Source of the DNA: Gemmatimonadota bacterium
Lineage (GTDB): Bacteria > Gemmatimonadota > Gemmatimonadetes > Longimicrobiales > Gaopeijiaceae
Assembly: GCA_022823365.1 (NCBI GenBank)
Contig: JAJDXG010000030.1
Coordinates: 1-64,000, forward strand
Length of the DNA stretch: 64,000 nt
Direction of reading: 5' to 3'
Notes under the pieces: model-generated
The model's database searches: none
What the model saw: the letters and a program-made list of their open reading frames with translations, nothing else
What the model was told of the DNA's origin: nothing
Shown here: positions 38,187-46,411 of the stretch, piece by piece
How the letters are laid out: every line of letters begins with the position of its first letter
How positions within the stretch are numbered: position 1 is the first letter of the stretch
Position numbers and translations under genes: made by a program

Positions 38187-38222
38187 TCCGGCTCCGGCGG
38201 AGGTCAGGACGCCGGAGCCGGA
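38187..38222. terminator. Strong GC hairpin between convergent guaA and lipoprotein genes
   Basis: A perfect inverted repeat with 13-bp arms (TCCGGCTCCGGCG and CGCCGGAGCCGGA) around a 10-base spacer lies 14 bp after the guaA stop. The stop codon of the opposing lipoprotein gene (38204-38206) falls inside the spacer. There is no T-run on either side, so it is not a classical intrinsic terminator, but the position between converging genes suits a two-way transcription end or 3' stabilising hairpin. Confidence 0.6.
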
Positions 38223-38557
38223 TCGTCCTCGGTGCGCAGGGCCCTGAGCGTGTCGTCGATCTCGGCCCACACTTCGACCATGAACTCCAAGCGGGCCCCG
38301 TGAGCGTCGACGTAGTCGAGCAGATCGGCCTCGGTGACCCCTTTCGCCTCCAGGATCTCCGCCTTCGCCTCGGGGCCGACCCGCCCATCGGGTGAATGGA
38401 GCGCCGCCGTGCGCAGCTCCACATAGGTGTCCACGAAGACGTCCCGCGAGATCGTCCCGCCCGCCTCGGGCGCCTGGCCGCCCCCGCACGCGAACAGGAG
38501 GCACAGCAGGCCGCCCGTCAGGCACTTCCGCACCCCACGCGCCGTCACCGGTCTCAT
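38204..38557 (-). CDS. Putative lipoprotein of unknown function
   Basis: 117 residues. A basic start, then a hydrophobic segment (LTGGLLCLLFACGGG) with a lipobox ending at Cys24. The mature part is acidic and helical, with VFVDTYVELRTAALHSPDGRVG as its clearest segment and LLDYVDAHGARLEFMVEVWAEIDDTLRAL near the end. I recognise no named family. It follows the OPT transporter with an ATGA overlap, so the two are probably one operon. Confidence 0.72.
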   Translation of the reverse strand: MRPVTARGVRKCLTGGLLCLLFACGGGQAPEAGGTISRDVFVDTYVELRTAALHSPDGRVGPEAKAEILEAKGVTEADLLDYVDAHGARLEFMVEVWAEIDDTLRALRTEDDPAPAS

Positions 38558-40551
38558 GCCCCGCGAGCCTCTCCGCTGGTGGCCGCACGCCAGAGGAGCA
38601 GGCAGAGCCCCGCGAAGATGAGCGTGCCGACCAGCCCGGATGACCCGGCGAAAAGGCCTTCACTCCACTCGTGGCCAACGATCCACCGGGAAGCCCGCGA
38701 GGGATCGCCGGTCACCTGGGTGACGACGTAGATCGCGCCCCCGATCAGCACCCCCACCAGGGCGGCCCCGGCGATCAGGCCGGAGCCGAACAGAACGCCC
38801 CGCTCGCGCTGCTCGGCCAGCCGTTCTCCGCCGCCGTCCGGGCCCGCATAGCGCCGGGTCAGCGCGCGCCGCATCATGCCCCCCACGAAGATCGGGGTCA
38901 TCAGGGAAACCGGCAGATACAGGCCCACCGCGAACGCCAGCGAAGGCAGCTTCAGCCCGAACTCGACGACGGCTGCCAGTGCCATGCCGACGATGACGAA
39001 CATCCAGGGCAGGCTGTCGGCCAGGACGCCGTCCACGACCAGCTTCATGAGGTTCGCCTGGGGCGCCGCCAGCTCCGCTCCGCCGATTCCGTAGGATTCG
39101 TTGAGGACGATGAGCACCCCGCCCATCACCGCCGCGCTGGTGATCACCCCGATCAGCTCGCCGATCTGCTGCGAGCGCGGGGTGGCTCCCAGGAGGAATC
39201 CGGTCTTGAGGTCCTGCGAGGTGTCTCCCGCGATCGCCGCCGAGATGCACACCACCGCGCCCACCGCCAGCACCGCGACCTTGGAGGCGGCGGTACCGTC
39301 GTTCAGCCCCAGCCCCACCCAGATCAGGGAAGTGAGCAGCAGAGCGGCGATGGTCATCCCCGAAACGGGGTTGGACGAGGAGCCGATCAGCCCCACGATG
39401 CGCGAGGACACCGTCACGAAGAAGAAGCTGAAGAGCACGATCAGGACCGCGCCCAGCAGGTTCACCGGGACGCCCGGCCACAGCCAGAGGGCGACCGCCA
39501 GCAGCGGGGCCAGCGTAAAGACGAAGCGCATGGACAGATCCCGCTGCGTGCGGGAAGTCGGTCCGCCGGCGCCGCCCATGCCGCCCAGCCCCAGCTTGAA
39601 GCTCTCGATCATGGTGGGCAGCGACTTGAGGAGAGTCGCGATGCCCCCGAAGGCCACCGCTCCGGCCCCGACGTAGCGGATATAGTTGCTCCATATCTCC
39701 GCGGACCCCAGCTCCGCCATCGGGGCCGTGCCCGGGTACACGACGTCGTTCCCGCCCCACGCGTTGATCACCGGGATCAGGATCAGCCAGGCCAGCGCGC
39801 TCCCCGAGAACATGATGGTGGCGATGCGCGGTCCGATGATGAACCCGACGCCCAGCAGCTCGGGAGTGAAGTCTCCCCCGATCTGAGCCTTGCCCGGGAG
39901 AGGCGCCGCCGGCGACTCGTTCCAGAGCGAGAGCCCGCGGGGGTTGGCCAGCGCCTGGTAGACGGCGCCGACACCGAGCCCGGCGAAGAGGAGGCGAGCC
40001 TTACCGCCCCCCACGTCCCCGGCCACCTGCACCTCCGCGCATGCAGTGCCCTCGGGATAGGGCAGCTTGCCGTGCTCGCGCGAAATGAGGTAGGAGCGCA
40101 GGGGAATCATGAACAGTACGCCCAGCATCCCGCCGAAGAGCGCGATCACCGTGATCTGTGTGACGCTCACCAGGATGGCGGGGTCTTCGCGCGCCCAGAG
40201 GAAGAGTGCGGGGAGCGTAAAGATGACCCCGGCCGCCAGCGACTCCCCCGCCGACCCCACAGTCTGCACCATGTTGGACTCGAGAATGGTGCCGCCCCAG
40301 ATGCGGAAGATGGCCACCGCCATGACCGCCGCGGGGATCGAGGCGCTCACCGTGAGCCCGACGCGGAGCCCCAAGTAGGCGTTGGCGGCGCCGAACACGA
40401 TGCCCAGAACCGCTCCGATCAGCACGGCCCGGGGCGTGAACTCGAGGATCTGCTCGCGCGCGCCCACGTAGGGGCGATACTGGTCGCCCGGCAGGGTCTC
40501 GTAGGCCTGGGGAGGGAGCCCGCCACGGGGCCCGGGATCGACTGTCGCCAC
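38554..40551 (-). CDS. OPT-family oligopeptide transporter
   Basis: 665 residues from GTG 40551, preceded by a very good ribosome-binding site (GGAGG, 5-base gap). The frame stays open to a TTG at 40617, but that would lose the ribosome-binding site. About 15 membrane helices are visible. Family markers are the N-terminal YRPYVGAREQILEFTPRAVLIGAVLGIVFGAANAYLGLRVGLTVSASIPAAVMAVAIF and the GTILESNMVQTVGSAGESLAAGVIFTLPALF stretch of OPT superfamily permeases. The family moves oligopeptides or metal-ligand complexes in symport with protons; the substrate here is unknown. A TTGACA hexamer lies on this strand at 40617-40612 with no good -10. Confidence 0.88.
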   Translation of the reverse strand: MATVDPGPRGGLPPQAYETLPGDQYRPYVGAREQILEFTPRAVLIGAVLGIVFGAANAYLGLRVGLTVSASIPAAVMAVAIFRIWGGTILESNMVQTVGSAGESLAAGVIFTLPALFLWAREDPAILVSVTQITVIALFGGMLGVLFMIPLRSYLISREHGKLPYPEGTACAEVQVAGDVGGGKARLLFAGLGVGAVYQALANPRGLSLWNESPAAPLPGKAQIGGDFTPELLGVGFIIGPRIATIMFSGSALAWLILIPVINAWGGNDVVYPGTAPMAELGSAEIWSNYIRYVGAGAVAFGGIATLLKSLPTMIESFKLGLGGMGGAGGPTSRTQRDLSMRFVFTLAPLLAVALWLWPGVPVNLLGAVLIVLFSFFFVTVSSRIVGLIGSSSNPVSGMTIAALLLTSLIWVGLGLNDGTAASKVAVLAVGAVVCISAAIAGDTSQDLKTGFLLGATPRSQQIGELIGVITSAAVMGGVLIVLNESYGIGGAELAAPQANLMKLVVDGVLADSLPWMFVIVGMALAAVVEFGLKLPSLAFAVGLYLPVSLMTPIFVGGMMRRALTRRYAGPDGGGERLAEQRERGVLFGSGLIAGAALVGVLIGGAIYVVTQVTGDPSRASRWIVGHEWSEGLFAGSSGLVGTLIFAGLCLLLWRAATSGEARGA

Positions 40552-40759
40552 TCTTTCCTCCAGCCACGGGTTGCGCGGAACCCGGGCAACGTGGATCGCG
40601 CCTTCTCGGCTTGTCAAGCGCGCGAACGGGGGAGGCCGAGCCGGCTGGAACTGGCTACACCGGGGCCTCTGCGGATGGTCCGAATCTTGAACTTCAGGGG
40701 GTGGACGGATGCCCGGAAGCCCGTGCGGGCGTGGATGGATCAGGGCTCAGGCACCGAAG

Positions 40760-40800
40760 TCTGCCAAAATGGCAGATTGATGGTCTGCCAAAATGGCAGA
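40760..40800. promoter_or_regulatory. Two identical palindromes upstream of clpB (candidate operator pair)
   Basis: TCTGCCAAAATGGCAGA occurs twice, at 40760-40776 and 40784-40800. Each is a perfect 7-bp inverted repeat around AAA; the second extends to 8 bp (GTC...GAC). The centres are 24 bp apart, and the last ends 36 bp before the clpB ATG. They stand out as A/T-centred islands in GC-rich DNA. They do not match CIRCE, HAIR or CtsR sites. The rest of 40552-40836 holds no gene; a GGAGGG ribosome-binding site at 40823-40828 precedes clpB. Confidence 0.75.
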
Positions 40801-40836
40801 CACGGCGTGCACGACCACACGCGGAGGGAATATCAG

Positions 40837-43431
40837 ATGATCGAAGTCGACCGCTTGACGGTGAAGGCGGCCGAGGCGCTGCGGGCCGCCATCGCGGACG
40901 CCGGGCGGCGCCGGAGCGCCGAGGTCTACGGCATCCACCTCCTCGACGCCCTCCTCCGCCAGGAAGAGGGCATCGTCACGCCGATCCTGGACAAGATCGG
41001 AGTCTCCGCTCCCGCGGTCGGCGAGCGGGTGCATGCCGCACTCGACGGACTGGGCGGCGTCTCGGGGGGATCGGATGCGCGCGTCAGCCGCGATCTCGCC
41101 CGCGCTCTCTCCGCGGCCGAGCGGCACGCCGCGGAGCTCGGGGACGACTACGTGTCGACCGAGCACCTCCTGCTCGGACTCACCGTCGAGAAGGACGACG
41201 CGGGCGAAATTCTGCGGTCGGCGGGCGCTACGGAGGAGCGGGTGCTGGAGGCGCTGTCGGCGGTCCGCGGCAGCCACCGGGTCACCGACCAGACCCCGGA
41301 GGACCGGTATCAGGCCCTCGCGCGCTACAGCCGCGACCTGACCGCGCTGGCGCGCCGCGGCAAGCTGGATCCGGTCATCGGCAGGGACGTCGAGATTCGC
41401 CGGGTGATCAAGGTGCTCGCGCGCCGCACCAAGAACAATCCGGTGCTCATCGGTGAACCCGGAGTGGGCAAGACGGCAATCGCCGAAGGCCTGGCGCAAC
41501 GCATCGTGGCCGGCGACGTCCCCGGCGCCCTGGCGGAAAAGACCTTCCTCTCTCTCGACATTTCGGCAATGCTCGCCGGAGCCAGGTATCGCGGCGAGTT
41601 CGAAGAGCGCATGAAGGCGGTGCTGAAGGAGATCTCCGACGCCGAGGGCCGCTTCGTCATGTTCGTGGACGAGCTGCACACGGTCGTTGGCGCCGGCGCC
41701 GCGGAAGGGGCGGTGGACGCCGGCAACATGATGAAGCCTCTGCTGGCCCGCGGCGCGCTGCGCATGGTGGGGGCGACCACCCTCGACGAATACCGGAAGC
41801 ACATCGAGAAAGACCCTGCCCTGGAGCGGCGCTTCCAGCCCGTGTACGTGGCGCCGCCGTCGGTGGACGATACGATCGCGATCCTGAGAGGTCTCAAGGA
41901 GCGTTACGAGGTGCACCACGGCGTGCGCATCCGCGACGATGCCCTGGTCGCGGCGGCCCGGCTGTCCGACCGGTACATCGGGGGCCGCTTCCTGCCCGAC
42001 AAGGCGATCGACCTCATGGATGAGGCCGGCAGCCGGCTCCAGATCGAGATCGACTCCCTGCCCACCGAGATCGACCAGGTCGAACGGCGCGCCATTCAGC
42101 TCGAGATCGAGCGCCAGGCGCTGGAGGACGAGCACGACGACCCTGGCGCGCGGAAACGCCTCGAGCGCATCCGCCTGGAACTGGCCGAGCTGAGGGAACG
42201 GAGCTCCAGCATGAAAGCCGGTTGGCAGGCGGAACGGGATGCCATCGCCCGCCTGAAGACGCTCAAGGAAGACGCGGATACCCTCCGCACCGACTCCGAG
42301 CGCGCGAAGCGGACCGGCAACCTTCAGCGGGCCGCCGAGATCGACTATGGCGAGCTCCCGGCGCTCGGCACCTCGCTCAGGCAGGCGGAGCAGCGGCTGG
42401 CGGAGCTGCAGGCGGGCGGCACCTGGCTGCGCGAGGAAGTGGACGCCGACGACATCGCCGCGGTGGTCGCCGAATGGACGGGGATTCCGGTGGCGAGCCT
42501 GGTGGAATCGGAGAGGGAGCGGCTGGTTCGGCTGGAGGCGCTGCTCGGCAGGCGTGTGATCGGACAGGGCGAGGCGCTCGCGGCCGTCTCGAACGCGGTG
42601 CGCCGTTCAAGGGCCGGGCTTCAGGATCCCGACCGGCCCATCGGATCGTTCATCTTCCTGGGTCCGACCGGGGTGGGGAAGACCGAGACCGCGCGCGCGC
42701 TGGCCGAGTTCCTCTTCGACGACGAGCGCGCGATGGTGCGCCTCGACATGTCGGAATACATGGAGAAGCACGCCGTGTCGAGGCTGCTGGGCGCGCCGCC
42801 CGGCTACGTGGGCTACGACGAAGGCGGCCAGCTGACCGAAGCCGTGCGCCGGCGCCCGCACGCGGTGGTCCTGTTCGATGAAATCGAGAAGGCGCACTCC
42901 GACATCTTCAACGTCCTGCTTCAGATTCTCGACGACGGCAGGCTGACCGACTCCCAGGGCCGCACGGTCGATTTCCGCAATGCCGTGATCATCATGACCT
43001 CCAACCTGGGCAGCCACTACATCCTGAGGCACGCCGGCACCGATCCGTGGGAAGAGGTGGAGGCGACCGTCACCCGCGAGCTGAGGCAACATTTCCGTCC
43101 GGAGTTTCTGAACAGAGTGGACGACATTGTTCTCTTTCGGCCATTGGACCGGGCCTCGATCCGCGCGATCGTTGATCTGCAGCTTGCCCGGGTGCAGGCG
43201 CTGGCCGGCGAGCTGGGCATCACGCTCGAGGTCGCGCCCGAGGTCCGGGAGCTGCTCGCGAAGGAGGGTTACGAGCCCGCGTTCGGCGCGCGTCCGCTGC
43301 GGCGCGTGATTCAGCGCATCATCCAGGATCCGCTTGCCATGTCGCTGCTCGAGGAAGATCCGGGGAAATCCGCGACCATTCGCGTCGTCCCCGCCGCGGG
43401 CGCCGGCGGGGTGGCCTTCGAGCGGGCGTGA
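40837..43431 (+). CDS. clpB: ATP-dependent chaperone ClpB
   Basis: AAA+ disaggregase working with DnaK. 864 residues from ATG 40837, with GGAGGG 8 bp upstream. The frame is open far upstream but that part is antisense to the transporter. In order: the Clp N domain (about 1-145, with [12 protein letters not shown]), NBD1 with Walker A GEPGVGKT at 206-213, the coiled-coil M domain (about 405-520) that marks ClpB rather than ClpC or ClpA, NBD2 with Walker A GPTGVGKT at 609-616, and a C-terminal D2-small domain. Walker positions agree with E. coli ClpB. Regulation probably involves the paired palindromes just upstream. Confidence 0.95.
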   Translation: MIEVDRLTVKAAEALRAAIADAGRRRSAEVYGIHLLDALLRQEEGIVTPILDKIGVSAPAVGERVHAALDGLGGVSGGSDARVSRDLARALSAAERHAAELGDDYVSTEHLLLGLTVEKDDAGEILRSAGATEERVLEALSAVRGSHRVTDQTPEDRYQALARYSRDLTALARRGKLDPVIGRDVEIRRVIKVLARRTKNNPVLIGEPGVGKTAIAEGLAQRIVAGDVPGALAEKTFLSLDISAMLAGARYRGEFEERMKAVLKEISDAEGRFVMFVDELHTVVGAGAAEGAVDAGNMMKPLLARGALRMVGATTLDEYRKHIEKDPALERRFQPVYVAPPSVDDTIAILRGLKERYEVHHGVRIRDDALVAAARLSDRYIGGRFLPDKAIDLMDEAGSRLQIEIDSLPTEIDQVERRAIQLEIERQALEDEHDDPGARKRLERIRLELAELRERSSSMKAGWQAERDAIARLKTLKEDADTLRTDSERAKRTGNLQRAAEIDYGELPALGTSLRQAEQRLAELQAGGTWLREEVDADDIAAVVAEWTGIPVASLVESERERLVRLEALLGRRVIGQGEALAAVSNAVRRSRAGLQDPDRPIGSFIFLGPTGVGKTETARALAEFLFDDERAMVRLDMSEYMEKHAVSRLLGAPPGYVGYDEGGQLTEAVRRRPHAVVLFDEIEKAHSDIFNVLLQILDDGRLTDSQGRTVDFRNAVIIMTSNLGSHYILRHAGTDPWEEVEATVTRELRQHFRPEFLNRVDDIVLFRPLDRASIRAIVDLQLARVQALAGELGITLEVAPEVRELLAKEGYEPAFGARPLRRVIQRIIQDPLAMSLLEEDPGKSATIRVVPAAGAGGVAFERA

Positions 43432-43943
43432 ACGGGCCGTTCCGCCGGGTTGGCGCAGCCGCGATCGGGTGGTCGGCGGCTCTGCTGGCCGCGGGGTGCG
43501 CGACCTCCCCTCCGCTGCCTCCGGTTGCGCGGGACGCCGGCCCCCTTCGCGCCGCGGAACGTTTTCTGGACGCGGCCAACCGGCAGGACCTCGACGCGAT
43601 GGCGCACGCGTTCGGCACCGGCGAGGGTTCCATCGCCGACACCGGCGGAGGACTGGGCTGCGGACTCCGCCGGGTAGCGTCCTGGCTGGGAGCCGCGGAC
43701 CGCTGCCCGACCCGGCAGGAGGTCGAGGTTCGCATGTATGCCCTCGCGGCAGTGCTGCGGCACGACGGCTATGAGGTGACCGCCGCTGAGCCGGTCCCCG
43801 GTCGCGATCGGCCCGTCACCCGGGTATCCGTCGAGGTTCGACGGGGAGAGCGGATCCACCGCGATGTCGGAGTGTTCGTGATCAGCACTGCGTCCGGGTG
43901 GCTCGTGGAGTCGGTCGAACTGGAGAAGATCACGGGGCGCTGA
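43428..43943 (+). CDS. Putative lipoprotein of unknown function
   Basis: 171 residues. N-terminal hydrophobic segment with the lipobox LAAGC (Cys24). The mature region begins with a Pro-rich linker, then reads as a small alpha/beta domain: a helix RAAERFLDAANRQDLDAMAHAFGT like the start of NTF2/SnoaL-type domains, and a C-terminal strand region ending GVFVISTASGWLVESVEL. The NTF2-like suggestion is weak. The GTG overlaps the clpB stop in GTGA, so it may be co-regulated with clpB. Its last 14 bp overlap the end of the convergent epimerase gene. Confidence 0.72.
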   Translation: MNGPFRRVGAAAIGWSAALLAAGCATSPPLPPVARDAGPLRAAERFLDAANRQDLDAMAHAFGTGEGSIADTGGGLGCGLRRVASWLGAADRCPTRQEVEVRMYALAAVLRHDGYEVTAAEPVPGRDRPVTRVSVEVRRGERIHRDVGVFVISTASGWLVESVELEKITGR

Positions 43944-44385
43944 GAGGCTGCGCCCGCTCCACCAGTTCCACCAGCGCCCCGCCCGTCCCCCCTGGATGGA
44001 GGAAGGCGACCAGGCCACCGTGCGCACCGGGCCTCGGAGCGCGGTCGATGGGCCGGAACCCCGCGGCGATCAGGCGGTCGAGTTCGACGCGCACGTTCTC
44101 GACGCGGAAGGCCACATGATGAAGGTTCGAGCCCCCGGCTGCGAGGAACCGCGCCACCGCGCCGCCCCGGTCGTGGGGTTCGAGCAACTCCACTGCGCCG
44201 ACGAAGCACACGTCGATGCCGTGTTCCGGGAGGGACTGGCGAGGCGAGGCCCGCTCGCCCGTCAGGGTCTCGAACAGAGGCGCCGACTCCGCGATCGAGT
44301 GGACGGCGATGCCGACATGGTCCACCGGATAGCGCGGCAGGGTTGGTGAGGGATCCACGGGCCCCGCTGCGGGGTCGAATTCCAT
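43930..44385 (-). CDS. mce: Methylmalonyl-CoA epimerase (VOC family)
   Basis: 151 residues from ATG 44385; an open frame continues upstream but runs antisense to trxA. PVDHVGIAVHSIAESAPLFETLTG is the epimerase N-terminus. Metal ligands are in place: His23 (VDHVGIA), His90 (LHHVAFRVEN) and Glu140 (GALVELVE). The enzyme interconverts (R)- and (S)-methylmalonyl-CoA in propionate and branched-chain breakdown. No methylmalonyl-CoA mutase gene is in the window. It is isolated on the minus strand, divergent from trxA with about 115 bp between the start codons. Confidence 0.88.
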   Translation of the reverse strand: MEFDPAAGPVDPSPTLPRYPVDHVGIAVHSIAESAPLFETLTGERASPRQSLPEHGIDVCFVGAVELLEPHDRGGAVARFLAAGGSNLHHVAFRVENVRVELDRLIAAGFRPIDRAPRPGAHGGLVAFLHPGGTGGALVELVERAQPLSAP

Positions 44386-44403
44386 GGCCGGCCGAGATTC
44401 GGT

Positions 44404-44409
44404 TATACT
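44404..44409 (+). promoter_or_regulatory. -10-like element upstream of trxA
   Basis: TATACT (5 of 6 matches to TATAAT) at 44404-44409 stands out in GC-rich DNA between the divergent epimerase and trxA genes. No convincing -35 is seen 17 bp upstream. An AAGGAG ribosome-binding site at 44485-44490 precedes the trxA ATG. Confidence 0.35.
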
Positions 44410-44500
44410 TTGGAAACCAGGGAAGCAGGGAAGGGCGGTGCAGCGCTTCCGCTCCCATCGTACGAACGACCCGGGACCGGGATCAAGGAGATCAGCCAGA

Positions 44501-44830
44501 ATGAGCGATCGAGTTCTGACGGTTACGGACGAGAGCTTCGCCGACGACATAGAGAACAGCCAGGGACTGGCGATGGTGGACTTCTGGGCGACCTGGTGCG
44601 GCCCCTGCCGCATCGTCTCGCCCATCGTCGACCAGCTCGCAGACGAGTATGGTGACCGTGGGGTGACGGTGGGGAAGGTGGACGTGGACACCAACCCCGG
44701 CACCTCCGCGCGCTTCGGGGTGCGCTCGATCCCGAGTATTCTCTTCTTCAAGGACGGGAGGCACGTCGACACCGTTGTCGGCGCCGTTCCGAGGGCCCAT
44801 CTCGAGGAGAAGATCGAGGCGCACCTGTAG
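44501..44830 (+). CDS. trxA: Thioredoxin
   Basis: 109-residue cytoplasmic disulfide reductase. The active site is WCGPC with Cys33 and Cys36, preceded by MVDFWAT and followed by the cis-Pro loop VRSIPSILFFKDGR. No signal peptide is present. The ATG has a good ribosome-binding site 10 bp upstream. rsmI follows after 22 bp. The call is secure; the exact paralog (trxA or trxC-like) is not certain, but the absence of an N-terminal zinc domain favours trxA. Confidence 0.95.
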   Translation: MSDRVLTVTDESFADDIENSQGLAMVDFWATWCGPCRIVSPIVDQLADEYGDRGVTVGKVDVDTNPGTSARFGVRSIPSILFFKDGRHVDTVVGAVPRAHLEEKIEAHL

Positions 44831-44852
44831 GTCCGCGATACGCGAGCGGGGG

Positions 44853-45698
44853 GTGGCGACCCTCTACCTCGTCAGCACCCCGATCGGCAACCTCTCCGAC
44901 CTCTCGGGGCGCGCCGCCCGGGTCCTGGGCGAGGTAGAGAGGATCTTCGCGGAAGACACGCGCAGGACCGGTCGGCTGTTGCAACACCTTGGCGTCGACA
45001 CGCGCCTCACCTCCCTGCATCAGCACAATGAGGCGGCGCGCGCGGGGCGGGTCCTCGAGTGCCTGGAGTCGGGACATGACGCCGCGGTGGTGAGCGATGC
45101 CGGAACCCCGCTGGTCTCGGATCCGGGCGCGCGCGTGGTGGACGCCGCGCTGGAAGCCGGGCACGAGGTGGTTCCGGTGCCGGGTCCGTCCGCGGTTCTG
45201 GCAGCGCTGGTGGGGTCGGGGCTTCCGGCCGACCGTTTCGCCTTCCTGGGGTTCGCGCCCCGCAAGGGACCCGAACGGCGCGCTCTGCTGCAGCGGGTCG
45301 CCCATTCGCGGGAAACCACCGTGCTCTTCGAGGCCCCCGGCCGGCTGCGCCGCCTGCTGATCGATCTGGAGCATGCGTGCGGCTCCGGCCGCCGGGTGGC
45401 GGTGGCGCGGGAAATGACCAAATTGCACGAGGAGTTCGTGCGAGGGACCCTGGCCGAGGCGCGGGCTCATTTCGGAGCGCGCGCGCCCCGGGGAGAGCTG
45501 ACGCTGGTGGTCGACCGCTCTGCGGAAGGCGAACCCGACGAATCCGCGGTTCGGGAACGGGCCGCGGAACTGCTGGCCGGGGGCACGCGGCCGAGTGAAG
45601 CCGTCCGGGAGTTGACGGCCCGGCTCGGGGTATCTCGCAACCGCGCCTACCGGATCGTACATTCAACTGTTGTGCCGGACGGGCCGGAGACGGAGTAG
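44853..45698 (+). CDS. rsmI: 16S rRNA (cytidine(1402)-2'-O)-methyltransferase
   Basis: Methylates the ribose of C1402 in the decoding centre, using SAM. 281 residues from GTG 44853, where the family sequence starts (TLYLVSTPIGNLSDLSGRA). Blocks include EDTRRTGRLLQHLGV, VSDAGTPLVSDPGARVV, PGPSAVLAALVGSGLP and LPADRFAFLGFAPRK. The C-terminal extension (about 225 on) resembles the usual small helical tail. The open frame extends upstream into trxA and is not used. The next gene is 50 bp downstream. Confidence 0.94.
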   Translation: MATLYLVSTPIGNLSDLSGRAARVLGEVERIFAEDTRRTGRLLQHLGVDTRLTSLHQHNEAARAGRVLECLESGHDAAVVSDAGTPLVSDPGARVVDAALEAGHEVVPVPGPSAVLAALVGSGLPADRFAFLGFAPRKGPERRALLQRVAHSRETTVLFEAPGRLRRLLIDLEHACGSGRRVAVAREMTKLHEEFVRGTLAEARAHFGARAPRGELTLVVDRSAEGEPDESAVRERAAELLAGGTRPSEAVRELTARLGVSRNRAYRIVHSTVVPDGPETE

Positions 45699-45748
45699 AC
45701 ACGCGCCCCGCCGCAGGCGCGCCCAAGGCGGGAGTGGTTCAGGAATCG

Positions 45749-46411
45749 ATGCTGAAGATTGTTATCGCGATCCTCGCGGCCGTGCTCGCGGTCACCCCGC
45801 CCGTCGAACCGACGCTCACCATCGCGCGCCTTCAGTACGACGGAGGAGGGGACTGGTATGCGAACCCGTCCTCGCTGGCCAATCTGCTGGAGCGAATCGC
45901 GGCCGACACCGGGTTGCCGGTGGCGGATCGTGAAGCCACCATCACCCTCCGGGATCCCGCGCTGCCCGACTACCCCTACGTCTACATGACCGGCCACGGA
46001 AACGTGAGTTTCGCGCTGGAGGAGCAGGGCGCGCTGCGCGACTACCTGTTGGGAGGGGGCTTCCTGCATGTCGACGACAACTACGGTCTCGACGAATCCT
46101 TCCGCCGGGAGATGGCGCGCGTGTTCCCCGGCCGCGAACTCGTGGAGATCCCCCCCGATCATCCGGTCTTCGGCGCCTTTCACCTGTTCCCGGAAGGCCT
46201 GCCCAAGATCCATGAGCACGACGGAGGCCCGCCCCAGGCCTTCGGCCTCTTCGAGCGCGGCCGGCTGATGCTGTTCTACAGCTACGAAAGCGATCTGGGA
46301 GACGGCTGGGAGGATCCCGAGGTGCACGAAGATCCCCCCGAGACCCGCGAGCAGGCGTTGCGCATGGGCGTGAACCTGTTCGTTTACGCCATCACCCGGG
46401 GGGCCTCGTGA
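45749..46411 (+). CDS. DUF4159-family exported protein
   Basis: 220 residues from ATG 45749, with AGGA upstream; a GTG at 45734 adds five residues. An N-terminal hydrophobic segment (MLKIVIAILAAVLAVTPPVEP) looks like a signal peptide. The rest is the DUF4159 domain: YVYMTGHGNVSFAL, GGGFLHVDDNYGLDESFRREM, HPVFGAFHLFPEGLPKIHEHDGG and NLFVYAIT. DUF4159 has a flavodoxin/GATase-like fold and unknown function, and often accompanies MoxR, DUF58 and von Willebrand-type proteins; none of those are here. It overlaps the DUF4175 gene in GTGA. Confidence 0.85.
   Translation: MLKIVIAILAAVLAVTPPVEPTLTIARLQYDGGGDWYANPSSLANLLERIAADTGLPVADREATITLRDPALPDYPYVYMTGHGNVSFALEEQGALRDYLLGGGFLHVDDNYGLDESFRREMARVFPGRELVEIPPDHPVFGAFHLFPEGLPKIHEHDGGPPQAFGLFERGRLMLFYSYESDLGDGWEDPEVHEDPPETREQALRMGVNLFVYAITRGAS

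Noticed and set aside
40770-40818. A sigma-54 promoter at the TGGCAG segments before clpB
   Set aside because: The GG and GC dinucleotides are not separated by the required 10 bases in either repeat, so the -24/-12 geometry fails.
38671-40836. An N-terminal extension of more than 700 residues on ClpB (same frame, open upstream)
   Set aside because: It is antisense to the OPT transporter, and the Clp N domain starts exactly at the ATG at 40837 behind a good ribosome-binding site.
40837-43431. ClpC instead of ClpB
   Set aside because: The long coiled-coil M domain between the two ATPase domains, the 864-residue length and the Walker positions match ClpB.
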